From Triplophysa rosa (lineage: Eukaryota; Chordata; Actinopteri; Cypriniformes; Nemacheilidae): a DNA stretch of 64,000 nt. This document shows positions 45,801-60,528 of the stretch, piece by piece. The DNA lies in NCBI RefSeq assembly GCF_024868665.1, contig NC_079913.1, positions 8,684,879 through 8,748,878 on the forward strand, given 5' to 3'. Positions within the stretch are counted from its first letter, which is position 1. Each line of letters starts with the position of its first letter. A program made the translations under genes and the position numbers. The notes beneath the pieces are model-generated. The model made no database searches and was not told the DNA's origin. It was given only the letters and a program-made list of their open reading frames with translations.

Positions 45801-48800
45801 CTGTTTGTACACTGTTGGTACATACAGAATGTTTGCCATTTTATTCACTTGTTTTGTGTCTTGTGCAGATAAAGGTCCTGACAGAACTGAGGATGTTCAG
45901 TCAGGCGGTAGAAGAGCTAAATAGTCTCACATTTGCTGAAGAAATTCCCCTGCATCATGGTGGCAACCATAGAGGAACAGGGGAACCTTCTAGGGTACAA
46001 CAGCATATACAATATACAACAAACTCAGACATAAAAACAACACATGCAGTTATCTGCAGTGCACATTAAATGTCAGCATGTTAGTTGTGTTAGTTTTGAT
46101 ATTTGTATTCATTTTATCATATGTTTGCTTTTTTTGCATTCGTTTTTCTCCCAATGTGTTTGTTGTAATTTTAAAACGTACATTGCTTCTCACAGTCAAC
46201 AAAAAGATTTATCGAAGAAGAGCCTCTGTTGGATCCCTCTAACCTTCAGGTCAGCCTGCATGTTCTCACAGCTGTATGTCATATAACTAGCATATATCAA
46301 ACGGCTACCAAAATACTGTTGCTCTATGTGCAATCCTCCTTAGGTTCTTGAGGACGTGATTAACAAGAGTCCAAGTGGAGACATCATGGCTCTTTATGGC
46401 TCTAAAATGACCAGGCGGCTCCTGATGACCAGAGTTCATTTGATTTTAGCTATATGTAGCACTATACATGACTTGCCTGAGCCACCAACACCAGGTATTC
46501 CCTCCTTACTAGTTAGGTATAGACAATTAAAAGTGAAAAATGGAATAATAGTATTTTATATGTGTGTGTTTGTGTGCTAGACCCATCAGAGAAAACTGAA
46601 ACTGAGGAGAAAAGCTCAGAGATCTGCCTGTCCGATGTCCCCAGCGGTGATGCGGTGGATTGCAATACACCACCTAACAATATCCAAAAGCCCAGGGGTC
46701 TCCAATTTAATGCCCAGAAGGACAAACTTACGTTAGGAAAACTCAAGGTAGTCCAGATTACAACCACACATGTCTGTGAATATAAATGTCAACTTTTATA
46801 ATGTTAAAAGCAGTCATATGTAAATGCAATGGTCCTCTATTGCCATCTTTCAGGCCATACTCCTAAAAGAAGCACATGCTCTGGTTAGTCCCGAGATCTT
46901 TGCTTCGCAGCAACTGAACACTGATCCGGAAGAACTGGAGCTCGCAGTGGATATCAGACTCTCGATGTCCAGTATCAACCAGCAGCAGGGCAGAATGGCT
47001 GCCAGGTAGTGTATGAGATTATACATGTAAAGGTATAGGTATTGGATCACGTACCTTTATATGCAAATAGCAATAAATGTCTTCTATCCTATATAGTGCA
47101 GATCTGGCAGTGTCTTCTATGAATCTTCTCCAGAGGTCGCCTGTGTTTCAAAGTGATTTCCGCCCGCTGCCTCCTCCCAGACCCCCTTCCTCTTCCCTCA
47201 GACGATCCAGATCTAAAGTACACCAGGTACCGATGAACCTCTCATTTACTTACACGAGCTCACTGCTTTAAATCCCTTTTGTTAAAAGAGACTGCTCCTG
47301 TCTTTTTCTCTACAGATCAGTTCACAAGAGCCAAAGTCTATTCCTAGTCTCCAGATGGGAGATGTTCCAGCATGGGTGGAAGCGAGAGAACGCATGGATC
47401 GCCTCTTCTGGTTGCGATGCAGGCTGGCGGTGGTCTGCTCGCTTGTAGGCCATATTCCTGGAACATCCATCTACGCTGGTACATCGTTTGTTAGATGTAA
47501 CTCGCATTTTGCTGTTTTTGTTGTCTGCTAACAGCCCGGATGTGTTTGAGCAGGTGTCGACAGCAGTGCAGAAGCATTCAGGGTGCTGCAAGAAGGTCTG
47601 GAAGAGGCTGACGCCTGGGGAGATCCGGACACTAAAGCTCTGCTGCTCCTTCAGGGCGTCCAAATGAACACACACTGTGGAAAAGCCAGAGAGGACAGTA
47701 CATCCATGCTACAAGTCAGTGTGGACTTGATATTACACACAGTGTTTGATTTAGTGCCGTTGGATCTTTATTGTTTGTGTTACATGTGTGTGTGTATTCA
47801 GGAGACTGTAAGTTTGCTGTCTGGGCGCATCGCTCTGTCTCAGCGCTCTCAAATGGCTCTGGCTGAGGCTGCGTTGCTACTTAGTGATCTGAGAGGAACA
47901 GGAAGTCAGACTCTTCACCGGCTCACACAGAAACTACTACAGCAACAGGTTTCTATCATTCTTGTTATGTAATAGACAGATAGATAGCGTTACATATTAT
48001 AAATGTAGTATTGTCCTCTGTTCAGCTCTCTGCCCTTGGAGAGTCCTTAAATCTCAAAAAAGGAGGTGAGGTGGAATTTCAGTCGGAATGCCCGAAGAAC
48101 ATTTATCTTCTGCAGATACCCCTGCTGGCCAAGACAACCATGCGGATGGGTATAACAGAGATCATACATAGTTCAATGTCATTTATAGGACTTAATATAA
48201 ACACAAATGAAACATACTTTCCAGGTCATTCTTTGGCATGGCAGGCTCTGTCAGGTTGTTCAGAAGGAGGTGAGGAGCCCTGGATGCCCTTGGTAGCTGC
48301 ACAAGACGTTCTGCAGTCTGCATTAAACATCTCACAGGCTTCTGCCCACAGAGACCTCCAGAGGGAGGCTGATATCCTCTACTGCACAGGTGACCAGTAG
48401 AAATTGATGTTTGATCTGACCTCTCGCTTGGTAATAACTGTATGTTGTTGATCATATGTCTCCAGGATGGCTGGGTAGTAGACGTCTTATTTCGATGCAA
48501 AAAAACGATCCCAAGAAAATCCTAGAGGCCTTTTTGCAGTGCGTCTTATTTCACCATAGTCATAGCCACAACCTGTTGTAAGTCAATTTAGAGTATTTAT
48601 GTTCTTTTTAAATCTCTCCACTAATTATGTTTAAACAGGACCAAATGTTTTCACATCTGTTTATTTTAGGCTAATACATAGGTGCTACCTTGAAATGGCG
48701 TTGGTCTGCTTGCAGCAATGGGAGCAGGTATCCCCACCCCTTGTACATCTGGCCCGTCCCCCTTCCTCAACACCTGAAGAAACCAGCAAGGTGCTCTGAA

Positions 48801-51635
48801 GTGTGAAAAAGATTGAAGTAACAGCTGAGTTCTTTCGAAATATTAACGTGTGTGTGTGATCTTAGGAAACAGTTGGAGAGAACTATCTACTGCTCTTCTG
48901 GGTTTGTTTGAGGATCGCTTTAAAGACATCAGAAGCTATTGGCAGATGTCACAGATTTCATGGTTTCAATGAAGATGCTGAGGGCCACTTGTCCCCTTCT
49001 ACAATAAAAGCCCTACCTGGTTTTGCGCTAAATGATCTCCTGCATCCCTGCGGTAAACTTAATAATTTTACTATTTACAAATAGTGTATTGACTTTGTCC
49101 ACATTCCTCTTATAAAGAGTTTTGTATTTTACATAATGAGATCTCTGAGTGACATTTAATTGTGTAGTCTTTGATTGAATTTTTACTGTGATTCAAATTT
49201 TGTGTTTAAGCTGCATTTGTTGTTTTGATTGGCAGGTGGGCTGGAAAACCATGGCAATCTTATCCTCAGCTCTGACGCATTTGTGGACACTAAGCATGAG
49301 CTGACCTGGATGCAAATGTCCCGCTACTACACACACCTGCTCAACCTACTACAGCTCTCCTCACGACCAGGTAGTAGAAACAATTAGTCATCAATAAATA
49401 TATATTAATATATTAATAATCATTAGTTCATCAATTCATCACTTGCCTCCCAAAACTATGGGCTTGTTATTACTCCATAAACAGGGTTTAACTTTTTTCA
49501 CAATAATGTCAACAACAAATAATAGCTAGGGAGTTTTGGTAAAATGGTTTACCAAAACAAATTTAAATCTGAACGCAATATTCAAATCATACATTATTAA
49601 TAAATATAAAGCTTCATGTGAACATTAGAATAGGCGAAAGTAGAAAAGATAAAATGTTAAATGCTCATAAACTTAAAAATCTCTGAAATGCTGTTATGCA
49701 TAACACATGCGTTAAAGATCACAGTCCGATCATTTCTCTATCAATAAAATATTATGTTCTACTCTATTTAAAATGACAGCATTTGTGGTCTTTGTCATTC
49801 TTTATACTGTACGTCATTTTCTGTATTTTAACAGTTATTAATGCAAAAATTATAGTTCAGAATCAGATTATTAATATCACATCTGTCTCTCATATTTGTG
49901 AGATTCTCGTGTTTGTACTTCTGTATAATGTGACAATATCAACCAACATCATATTGTTTTCCTTTTAGGTTTTCTTTTCCTGTCTTTCGGAATATATAAA
50001 TGTATCTTTATTATTAATAAACAATATATTTTATTCATGTCTATATGTTCTTCAAGAAAGTGCATCAGACAACAGTATCTATAATAAAATGGCATGACAA
50101 ACAGAAATATGGGTGAACTACCTGTTGTGCTTTGCTGCTTTTACATTAGATGGCAAATCTTGAGCTTCTTCAAAATTCTTTATTTTCAATTTGGAACCCA
50201 TTATCGTGGTAATTCCAACTTCAGTTTTAATGCACCATTTTACTTTCAAGCCACATGTACATTAATACAGTGATGTTGTATGCTGTGTTATTCAGGAGCC
50301 ATGAAGGGTGCTGGTGGGCTGACATCTGTGGCTGGGGATTGTAATCTTGCTCTGAGACTTTCACAATTACACAGCTTCTTCAGCTGTCACTTGCCATCTT
50401 ACAGAGAGCAGTGGACCGTTCCTGACCCTCCTGTTGCTCTAATACTTGAGCCCCAGCTTATACAGGTTCATACCCAGACACTTTATCTTTACTGTTTAAT
50501 AAATTATGAAAAAAATGAACCTTTTGGCATCTCTTTGCCAGGAAGGTGAACCAGATCTATATTCCTGGGCTAGCACTGACGCCCAGGAACTTTGCATCCA
50601 GTGGCACGGGCCCATCTTTGAGGAGAACACGGTAGTCTATTTCTGCTAGTCTGTGTTTTAGTTTTCACAAATTCATTTTTTATTTGTGTTTTCAAGTTTT
50701 GATGGTGCAGAATTAAAACAAATCTATCTGAATTCACTGCATCATTAGTAAACCCTTCCATCAGACCTTTTACCCATCAAAACAGCGGAAAGTGTAGACC
50801 TGTTTACATGGTTTACAAGTAACGGAGTTTAATATTTGATCTCCTCAGATTCTGCTTGTCTTTGCGGTGAATAATGCTCCTCTATCAGCGATGAGTCCTA
50901 GTGCAGAGGTCATGGCTGGACTGCAGGCTGGACAGAGCCTGGTCTGTTTGGACAGGTAGGATTTATTTAAGATACCAAATATTAACAGAGTGGGGTCCCT
51001 TGTTTTGTTCTGTTTGACATGGGTTAAATGGTATATAACTCTTGCTTTCCTCTTTCTTGCCTTCTTGCAGACTAAAGGCTGTTCATGCGTTACTTGGCTC
51101 ACTGTGCGCAGAGATGGATGGAAATGTTTCACCCATCACCAGTTCAACCTCACCCATTAGCCCACAAGAAGAACGGAAGAGCAGAACATCCACCTCCACA
51201 CCTTCCAGACAGGTCTGTCTGAGCCGTGAATCAGCACGCTAAATTTGTCACACATCTGTCTGGATTATTTGTGATTCATGTTGGTTTAATTTAGGAGATG
51301 CTTTTGGAGAAGACCACACGTGTCTGCACCGAGATCAGGGATTTACTGAAACCTGATTTTAACTCAACACCCATCACAGAGGTAAAGCAACAGTTTCACT
51401 AACATCAGGATTCTGTAACATAACACAGATCATAGATGTCACAGGAGTTAACATTCAGACTGGTTTCGTGTTATTCTTTGTCTAACTCACTCTTGTGATT
51501 CTTTGTCTAACGCAGTTGCCCTTTGACCCAAGCATGCAGACTCTTCATGACCTGGAACACTGCTTTAATCCCTTAATAGGGAGCACACTGCGAGACACTG
51601 GCTTCATTAACTGGTTACTCTCTCTTTTGAGTTAA
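30895..51635 (+). CDS. cfap54: cfap54, cilia and flagella associated protein 54 (68 exons traced)
   Basis: Starting from MEPAPASYYGPLDKNNP, 68 exons join with every phase closing, 8,943 nt in all or 2,980 residues (human is about 3,100). CFAP54 is a scaffold of the central-pair apparatus of motile cilia and flagella. Diagnostic stretches are the GPLDxxNP start, the YRLALWQGYRLYLQQF helical repeat, LEYLLWACTCLETSIPLL, AAQFLAVLEALYDSS, a fibronectin-III-like module near residues 840-940 (VCWYCIYGKEAEGVNL to KYIFAVAAFDAQGRMLG), and the C-terminal LEHCFNPLIGSTLRDTGFINWL. Most of the protein is predicted alpha-helical repeat with no catalytic motif. The exon lists are in the next four entries. Introns are small (often 80-300 bp) except where transposons sit: intron 1 (1.28-kb element), intron 27 and intron 36. 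AATAAA at 51721-51726 is the probable poly(A) signal, 86 bp after the stop. No frameshift or premature stop was found. The total length rests on eye-read junctions. Confidence 0.92.
31079..32362. mobile_element. 1.28-kb terminal-inverted-repeat element in cfap54 intron 1
   Basis: Ends CCCAGCTAACACAG and CTGTGTTAGCTGGG are inverted, and further inward both ends are full of ACGTCGT/ACGACGT words (left 31100-31280, right 32130-32350). It fills most of intron 1 (31044-32506). No transposase frame, and no target duplication could be fixed. A hairpin element is inserted at 31540-31684. Confidence 0.7.
31540..31684. repeat. Near-perfect hairpin MITE nested in the intron-1 element
   Basis: Left arm 31540-31597 and right arm 31620-31684 are inverted copies (AAAGTATAGAAAGAATATTA at the outer left end) around a 22-nt loop. 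The right arm has 7 extra bases (ACTCCTT region) missing from the left arm; otherwise the arms match, so the insertion or duplication is recent. Confidence 0.75.
34425..34835. repeat. Degenerate two-copy repeat in cfap54 intron 9
   Basis: Two diverged copies of a unit containing ATTCCAAATCTAT, GACTCCTT and GCAGTGAATG(A/G)GGACTGGAG lie in tandem, ending with a TTTTTGGTGAACTATA block related to the TTAA-family terminus. It is probably an old compound insertion. Confidence 0.5.
39085..39360. repeat. AGCTGGT/ACCAGCT palindromic array in cfap54 intron 27
   Basis: Ends CCCTGTTGA(A/G)AAAACCAG and GCTGGTTTTCTCAACAGGG are inverted. The left half is a run of (GG)TTTAAGCTGGTC-like units and the right half is the same units reversed, meeting near a GGCAGCTAGCTCC centre at about 39243. 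I associate this foldback element with cyprinid genomes. Exon 27 ends 21 bp to its left. Confidence 0.8.
41749..42031. mobile_element. TTAA-family MITE filling cfap54 intron 36
   Basis: TTAA|AGGGATAGTTCACC on the left and GGTTAAACTATCCCT|TTAA on the right mark a 283-bp element including TTAA copies. It has the inner ACCAAAC and TGTCATCAT blocks of the family. It starts 27 bp after the exon 36 donor and ends 46 bp before the exon 37 acceptor. Confidence 0.8.
42475..47005 (+). other. cfap54: cfap54 exons 38-52 (residues 1582 to about 2261)
   Basis: Exons: 42475-42668, 42771-42906, 43068-43167, 43404-43559, 43673-43876, 43975-44062, 44443-44613, 44693-44759, 44925-45110, 45706-45792, 45869-45994, 46196-46249, 46344-46494, 46581-46747, 46854-47005. 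Phases chain without conflict. Recognisable segments include LRTLVLHTLELLYYQAKWENLAHLALLYN (shown here only as the short core LLYYQAKWENLAHLALLYN) and IKVLTELRMFSQAVEELN. The 45.1-45.7 kb intron is plain AT-rich sequence. Confidence 0.8.
43246..43363. mobile_element. TTAA-family MITE fragment in cfap54 intron 40
   Basis: It shares GATTGGTAACCAAACAACATTGG, CATTGACTTCCATTG and CTTGTGTTCTATTGGTGAACTG with the intact copies; both ends are missing. (Motifs given as landmarks, each at most about 20 bases in the shared core.) It lies 41 bp upstream of exon 41. Confidence 0.6.
47097..51635 (+). other. cfap54: cfap54 exons 53-68 (C-terminal third, to residue 2980)
   Basis: Exons: 47097-47226, 47316-47478, 47554-47714, 47802-47948, 48026-48149, 48225-48389, 48466-48577, 48670-48790, 48866-49052, 49236-49370, 50296-50465, 50542-50631, 50849-50955, 51071-51212, 51295-51381, 51516-51635. 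The stop codon TAA is at 51633-51635. The 49.4-50.3 kb intron is very AT-rich and shows no recognisable insertion. The final exon encodes a short conserved C-terminus. Confidence 0.82.
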
Positions 51636-51974
51636 AAACCCTCAAAAACGAATTCTCTCAATACTTCTAACTACAACACTTCAAACAAATATTTTAATAT
51701 TACAGTTTTTATCAGAACCAAATAAAGAGTCAAGAACTAAGCTTATGAATTTATTATGATCTGAATCACTAGAGCAGAAACGTCAAACGTTTCTTTTTTT
51801 TGTCTGAACATGCAGTGTTGCATCAGCACCATACAGTACTTACTGTTAATATTTCTTCTTCGACAATTCAGTCCACTGTAAATACTGTAGATTTTGTTAA
51901 ATATAAGAGGTCTCTTAGTGTCTGGTAATGCATCGTAACAGCCGCATCTGGAGCCAGGCAACAGGAACGTGGTC
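51636..51974. terminator. Convergent 3' ends of cfap54 (plus) and rint1 (minus)
   Basis: AATAAA on the plus strand at 51721-51726 and AATAAA on the minus strand (TTTATT, 51750-51755) lie 23 bp apart. Cleavage 10-30 nt after each would make the two transcripts overlap by a short antisense stretch. Confidence 0.6.
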
Positions 51975-56044
<4,070 letters not shown>

Positions 56045-56760
56045 GTTTCTTGACACGTCATCTGTGAATTTTGTTTACGCGGTTCCCTCTAGTGGCAGGG
56101 AGATGGTATTGTATCGACAGCATCAATACAACACAGCCCATTTAAAGCTTATGTATTGTATATTTATTTTGTTTTTTAATGTATATGGTGCGTTTAAATG
56201 TGATTGAACCAAACCGGAGTCGGACTAGGTTTGAGCTCATGAATATTAATTTTACGTGCCTTAGCGTCTGCGTAATCTGCTTAATAATCATGAGGTAAAC
56301 GTTCAAGTTCGTGAGATACAGTAATTGTGCCAACTTGAAAAAGTTGTTATCTTTCAAAGCACATTTATTTATATATAGAAAAAATACATTAACTTTGTTT
56401 ACAAAGCTAAAAGCAATACATTTAAATTGCATACCTTAAACAAACTTAGAAAGCGCAAATAAAAATGGTGTAAATAAGCCTATTTATATATGGTTCACTA
56501 TGGATCACTACTAAATAATATAACGTTATCTACTCTCACATTTATGAGACGTGTTGAAAAATAATTTAACAGAAAATGTCCCTGTGTATTTGCAATTTTA
56601 ATCTAATAGAGCGAAACTAGCCAGTTTGTTAGTGTACATTGGCGTTGTTTGTGTTTACGTCACGTGACATTATTAACGCGACGTTTTGCAAAGTATTTAT
56701 ACGGTATTTCAAGCGATATTCTAGCTTTGTGGTCCTGGAATATACATAAATATACAGAAT
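56045..56760. promoter_or_regulatory. rint1 upstream region with a perfect GTCACGTGAC palindrome
   Basis: The 10-bp palindrome GTCACGTGAC at 56659-56668 matches the E-box/CLEAR type bound by MiT/TFE and USF factors. It lies 615 bp upstream of the rint1 ATG and just before a TATA-like TATTTATA (56694-56701), which is oriented for plus-strand transcription. It may therefore serve rint1, a divergent plus-strand transcript, or both. No coding exon is seen here. Motif seen; role inferred. Confidence 0.35.
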
Positions 56761-57201
56761 GTTATTTCTTGGCTCATTGAGTTGCTGGTTTAAGTGCCTG
56801 CAGGGCTCTGTGATGTACTCCTCTGGTTTGAGGTTTCCTGACAGGACTCTGACAGGGCTCTGCTTGCCTTGGATGGCAGAGAGGACATGAGTTGTTAAGG
56901 ATTTTGAGGTTCAGGAGTGTTTGCCAAAGTCAATTCTGGCCTAAGAAGCAGCTGTATGAAGTTTCTTGGCACATCTTACTCCTTAGCATGGCAGTCAACA
57001 TCACAGTGCCTTGTTTATGTATACCTTCATTGACCACGAAAGCTGGACTCCTTTCATCCCTAACAGTGTCCAGATTACTACTGGTGAGTCTGCATAATTG
57101 TTTTGCTGTTTTGGGGTTTGTTGAAGGCCACTTCACCATATGCTCTGGTCTTGTTTTGGTGAATTGCCTGTAAACGTGGTTCTTAATTGGTTTTGCTTCA
57201 G

Positions 57202-57253
57202 GAAGCAGATTTTACAAGGGATGACCAAATCAAGTGGTGACTTCATCAAAAAG
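57202..57253 (+). other. Candidate exon A of an unassigned plus-strand gene
   Basis: A segment bounded by a pyrimidine-rich acceptor (gcttcag) and a donor (AAAAAG|gtgtgt). It contains an ATG at 57221 opening MTKSSGDFIKK and ends in phase 0. The only other segment I found that could follow it is at 61588-61686, which also starts in phase 0. I do not recognise the peptide. It could be a chance open segment. Confidence 0.22.
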
Positions 57254-57614
57254 GTGTGTACAATTTTAAACGAATGTTTATTTTTATATGTTCAAAGTAA
57301 AACAAAAATGCAAATTACAGACTAAATAAAAAATATTTAATTTTAATCGTAAATTTTACATTTAATTTTAATTGAATTAAAAATAAAAATGAAATAACTG
57401 TGACTTCACCAAAATGGTTTATTGAATTTTGAACAAATGTTTATTTTTATAGGTTAAAAATAACTAAACTAAATTAGACGTATTTATTTAATTAATATTA
57501 TTTTAAATTATTTGATTTAAATGCATTTAATTAAATTAAAAATTAATTCATATAATAATTGTATATATTATTTTAATAATTGAAAGTTTTATTAAACTAA
57601 TCATAAATTAAACT

Positions 57615-57650
57615 ATACATATACATATATATATATATATATATAATACA
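57615..57650. repeat. (AT)n microsatellite
   Basis: An uninterrupted AT dinucleotide run of about 24 bp flanked by ATACAT repeats, in very AT-rich DNA (57300-57660). Confidence 0.8.
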
Positions 57651-57723
57651 ATATTTATAGATCCTGAGATTTGCACATGAATTTGTAAAGATAAGCATCA
57701 TCTCTATTTAAAGTTAAGCTTAA

Positions 57724-57949
57724 GTGTTTGGTTCCAAAATGAGATAACTCTGTTTTTTATTTTTCAAAAATCATGTTTTTTATTGTGCATTCCAATTAAT
57801 ATCAATCAAACTGCAGTTAATTTGTTTTGATTTAAGCTGTAATAACTAAAAAAATACAGCTAACTAACACAATAAAACATGATAACATAATAAAAAACAT
57901 GATTTCTGAATTTTTTTGAAAACGGAGTTATCTCATTTTGGAAACAAAC
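57724..57949. repeat. Foldback element (arms of about 65 bp)
   Basis: The left arm (TTTGGTTCCAAAATGAGATA...) and right arm (its inverse, ending TCTCATTTTGGAAACAAA) pair, with inner ATCATGTTTTTTATT also pairing. A short spacer of about 95 bp separates the arms. It has the structure of a palindromic MITE. Confidence 0.65.
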
Positions 57950-60282
57950 TCTTCATATATTATGCTATGCTGTCCTAATCAAGCATAAATATATACATTT
58001 AATTATTTGCATATAGCATTGTTTTTGCACTATGGGTTGTAACCTATCAGTTGAAAACTACTGCTTTGCCCTACCCCGAAGGCATTTGCAACAAATCTGT
58101 TTTTGCCCGTTTTCAAGCTGTCAGAAGAATGAAAAATGAGTACACTACAGCCATGGCAGAGTGACAGACTTGATCTCACTGCGTTCCCCTCCCCATGTGA
58201 GTCAGGGCACTATGCTGGTCAGCCTAGGAAAAAATGAATCGACCAGGGAGAGAGGAGTATTAAGAGGGTAGCTTTTGCACCTTGCAAATGGCCCAACCAT
58301 AATCCTACACATCATACCAACACTCAAACTATATCTGCATCTACATATTTCAGTTCCAAGTAGCCCTGGAACTCATCTCTCTGAAAATCTCAAGTTAGAT
58401 AAATGCTATCAGGTGTATTAAGTAAAGAACGTGGGTGGTGCGAGTCTGTCAGGATTTACCTCGGGGTGATATATCACATGTCTGTCACCATCCCAGTCAC
58501 TGAAACAGATAATTTAGCTTGATCTTGCAAGATCTCACTGCAAGATAAAAGCGTCTTTTGTTTGTGTCACATGTACCCGTAGAGACAAGTTTGATATATG
58601 CATTTAGTTTTTAACAGGACACAAATGCCAGTTCCAGAGATCTCTTTCGCCACTGGAAAGAGGCCACGGGCACTACGACGTCCAGCAGCACTCCATAGTC
58701 CTGCGTTATAGTCCATCTGGAACGTCTCAAGAGTGCCCCTCAATGCCTTAAAGTGGCAGTGGATGACCAGCAAAGTTATAAAGCTATTCAAAACAGAGCT
58801 GGAAGCATGTTTTTCCCACATTCCTTACCCAGCTGTTTGCGTGTGAATGGAGAGGCAGCGCAGGTTTGCGTGAGAGTGTGTGTGTTTCCTGTGTCATAGC
58901 TTGGCATCCCCGATATTGCTCATTCAAGCTGCTCTTAGGTTCTAGTAACAATTCCAAACGTACACATCCAAAGGAATTTCAAAGATGAGATAGGGTCGCT
59001 ATTTTCTGTATGCTTGTGTATGCGCAAGGTAGCATGTGGAATGTGTGCATGTGTGTGCGACTGCTGAGAATTCGCTTTTGGAGGCAACAGTGCGAAAGGA
59101 GCCTATAAAGATCTCCAATAGCGTGACCTTTTGATCTAGTGCTGCTTTGACATTCCAGTTTAGTTAATAAACAGTCTAACAAGTGTTCATGAAAGCTTTA
59201 ATAAAAACCAGACACGTCAGGTCATTACTAGGGTCCCTCGCGTCACTAAAATCACCAGTAAAGCGAGTCAAGATAATTAGAGTCAGGACAAGTCGATTTT
59301 TACCAGACTGAATCACAAATGTGATGATGCCTCTTGTGTTCTTAACTGCATGTGAAGCTTTTGGGAGCCGTTTTAATGAACGAAGCAAGGGAATTTCAGC
59401 AAGCTCCGGGGTGCCTTCATTGACTAGGAACTTGAGACTTATAAAGACCAGCATTTGGGTTTAGCTGCTCCTCTGTTTATTAAAGTCAGTTCGCTCAAGG
59501 ATGGTGGCTAGGGGAGTCTGCAAAATATAAATATGTGTGTGTGTTGGTGTGTGAAGCCTGGCCCGTTTTTCCTCTCCCGGGAGCTTGTTTTCCCAGATTT
59601 GGGAGTTGCAGGTGCAGAGTACAGCTGCAGCTCTACTGCGCGCGCCAACAGCATGAATCATTTTCCCTCCTTTCAAAGCAGCGAAATCAAAGCATATGGA
59701 CTACATAAATGAAGAGGGGGCATATTTATCTGAAATTTTACCACTGCTCAATTTCTGAACCCAGTGGACAAAAAGAACATCGTATGTGTGGGGGTCACTT
59801 TTAGGGAGCGAAGGGCAATGGAAATCAGCCCCTCACTGTTGAGTTCACAGCCCTTACTTGATTGTTTTTCTTTTCTGGCTCATCTCTGGCCAGTGGTGTT
59901 GTCATATTGTCCATGTGCATGGAGGCACACAGCTCGGAGAGAAAGAGAAAGGGACCACACACAGAGAAGCCCTAGGGAATATCAGGCCTGGGCTGTGTGG
60001 TTTGCCAGGACCCAAGCTGTCTTGCTCCACTGCTTGTCATTGGATCTCGGATCTGCTGATAAAATTTGACCCCCCATCTTTAAAGTGATGAAATGTCTCG
60101 CCTTACCCAGCCCACCTGGGTATAGGTGAAGAGGTCCTGTTAAAAGCTCAAAGCATTCCCATCAATGTGAGATCGGTGTGGTCTAAAGATCTAGTCAGAT
60201 TAGAGGGTGGTGTTTGTGTTTAATACATGCCAAGTAGTTTTATATTTTCATGTGCTATTTATTCATTTCGTTTTCTTTATTT
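57950..60282. other. Non-coding stretch right of rint1
   Basis: No recognisable exon. Open frames at 59764-60088 on the plus strand and others on the minus strand have no family resemblance. It could be an intron of the unassigned plus-strand candidate gene or plain intergenic DNA. Confidence 0.35.
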
Positions 60283-60528
60283 CCTATTCTGTCATCATTT
60301 ACTCACCCTCTTTGCCACCAGAGAATGTTGGTAACCGAACAACGGCGGTACCCTTTCACTTCTATTTCATAGAAACAAAACCAGTGCAAGTCAATGGGTA
60401 CCGCCGTTGTTCGGTTACCAACATTTTCTGTATTCATGTATTCTGCAGAAATTCATACAGATTTGAAAAGACAAGAGGGTGAGTAAATGATGACAGAATT
60501 TTCATTTTTGCGTGAACTATCACTTTAA
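60283..60528. mobile_element. TTAA-family MITE with a perfect 30-bp hairpin core
   Basis: Subterminal CTGTCATCATTTACTCACCC and GGGTGAGTAAATGATGACAG pair, and the right end reads GTGAACTATCACTTTAA. The core arms 60324-60353 and 60396-60425 are perfect inverted copies (AATGTTGGTAACCGAACAAC on the outer left). The left terminus is degraded. Confidence 0.7.

Noticed and set aside
56892..57173. 93-codon hydrophobic frame upstream of candidate exon A
   Set aside because: No family resemblance and no splice evidence; the hydrophobic run reflects T-rich sequence.
59764..60088. Overlapping frames of 101 and 76 codons
   Set aside because: No recognised domain and no exon-like boundaries.
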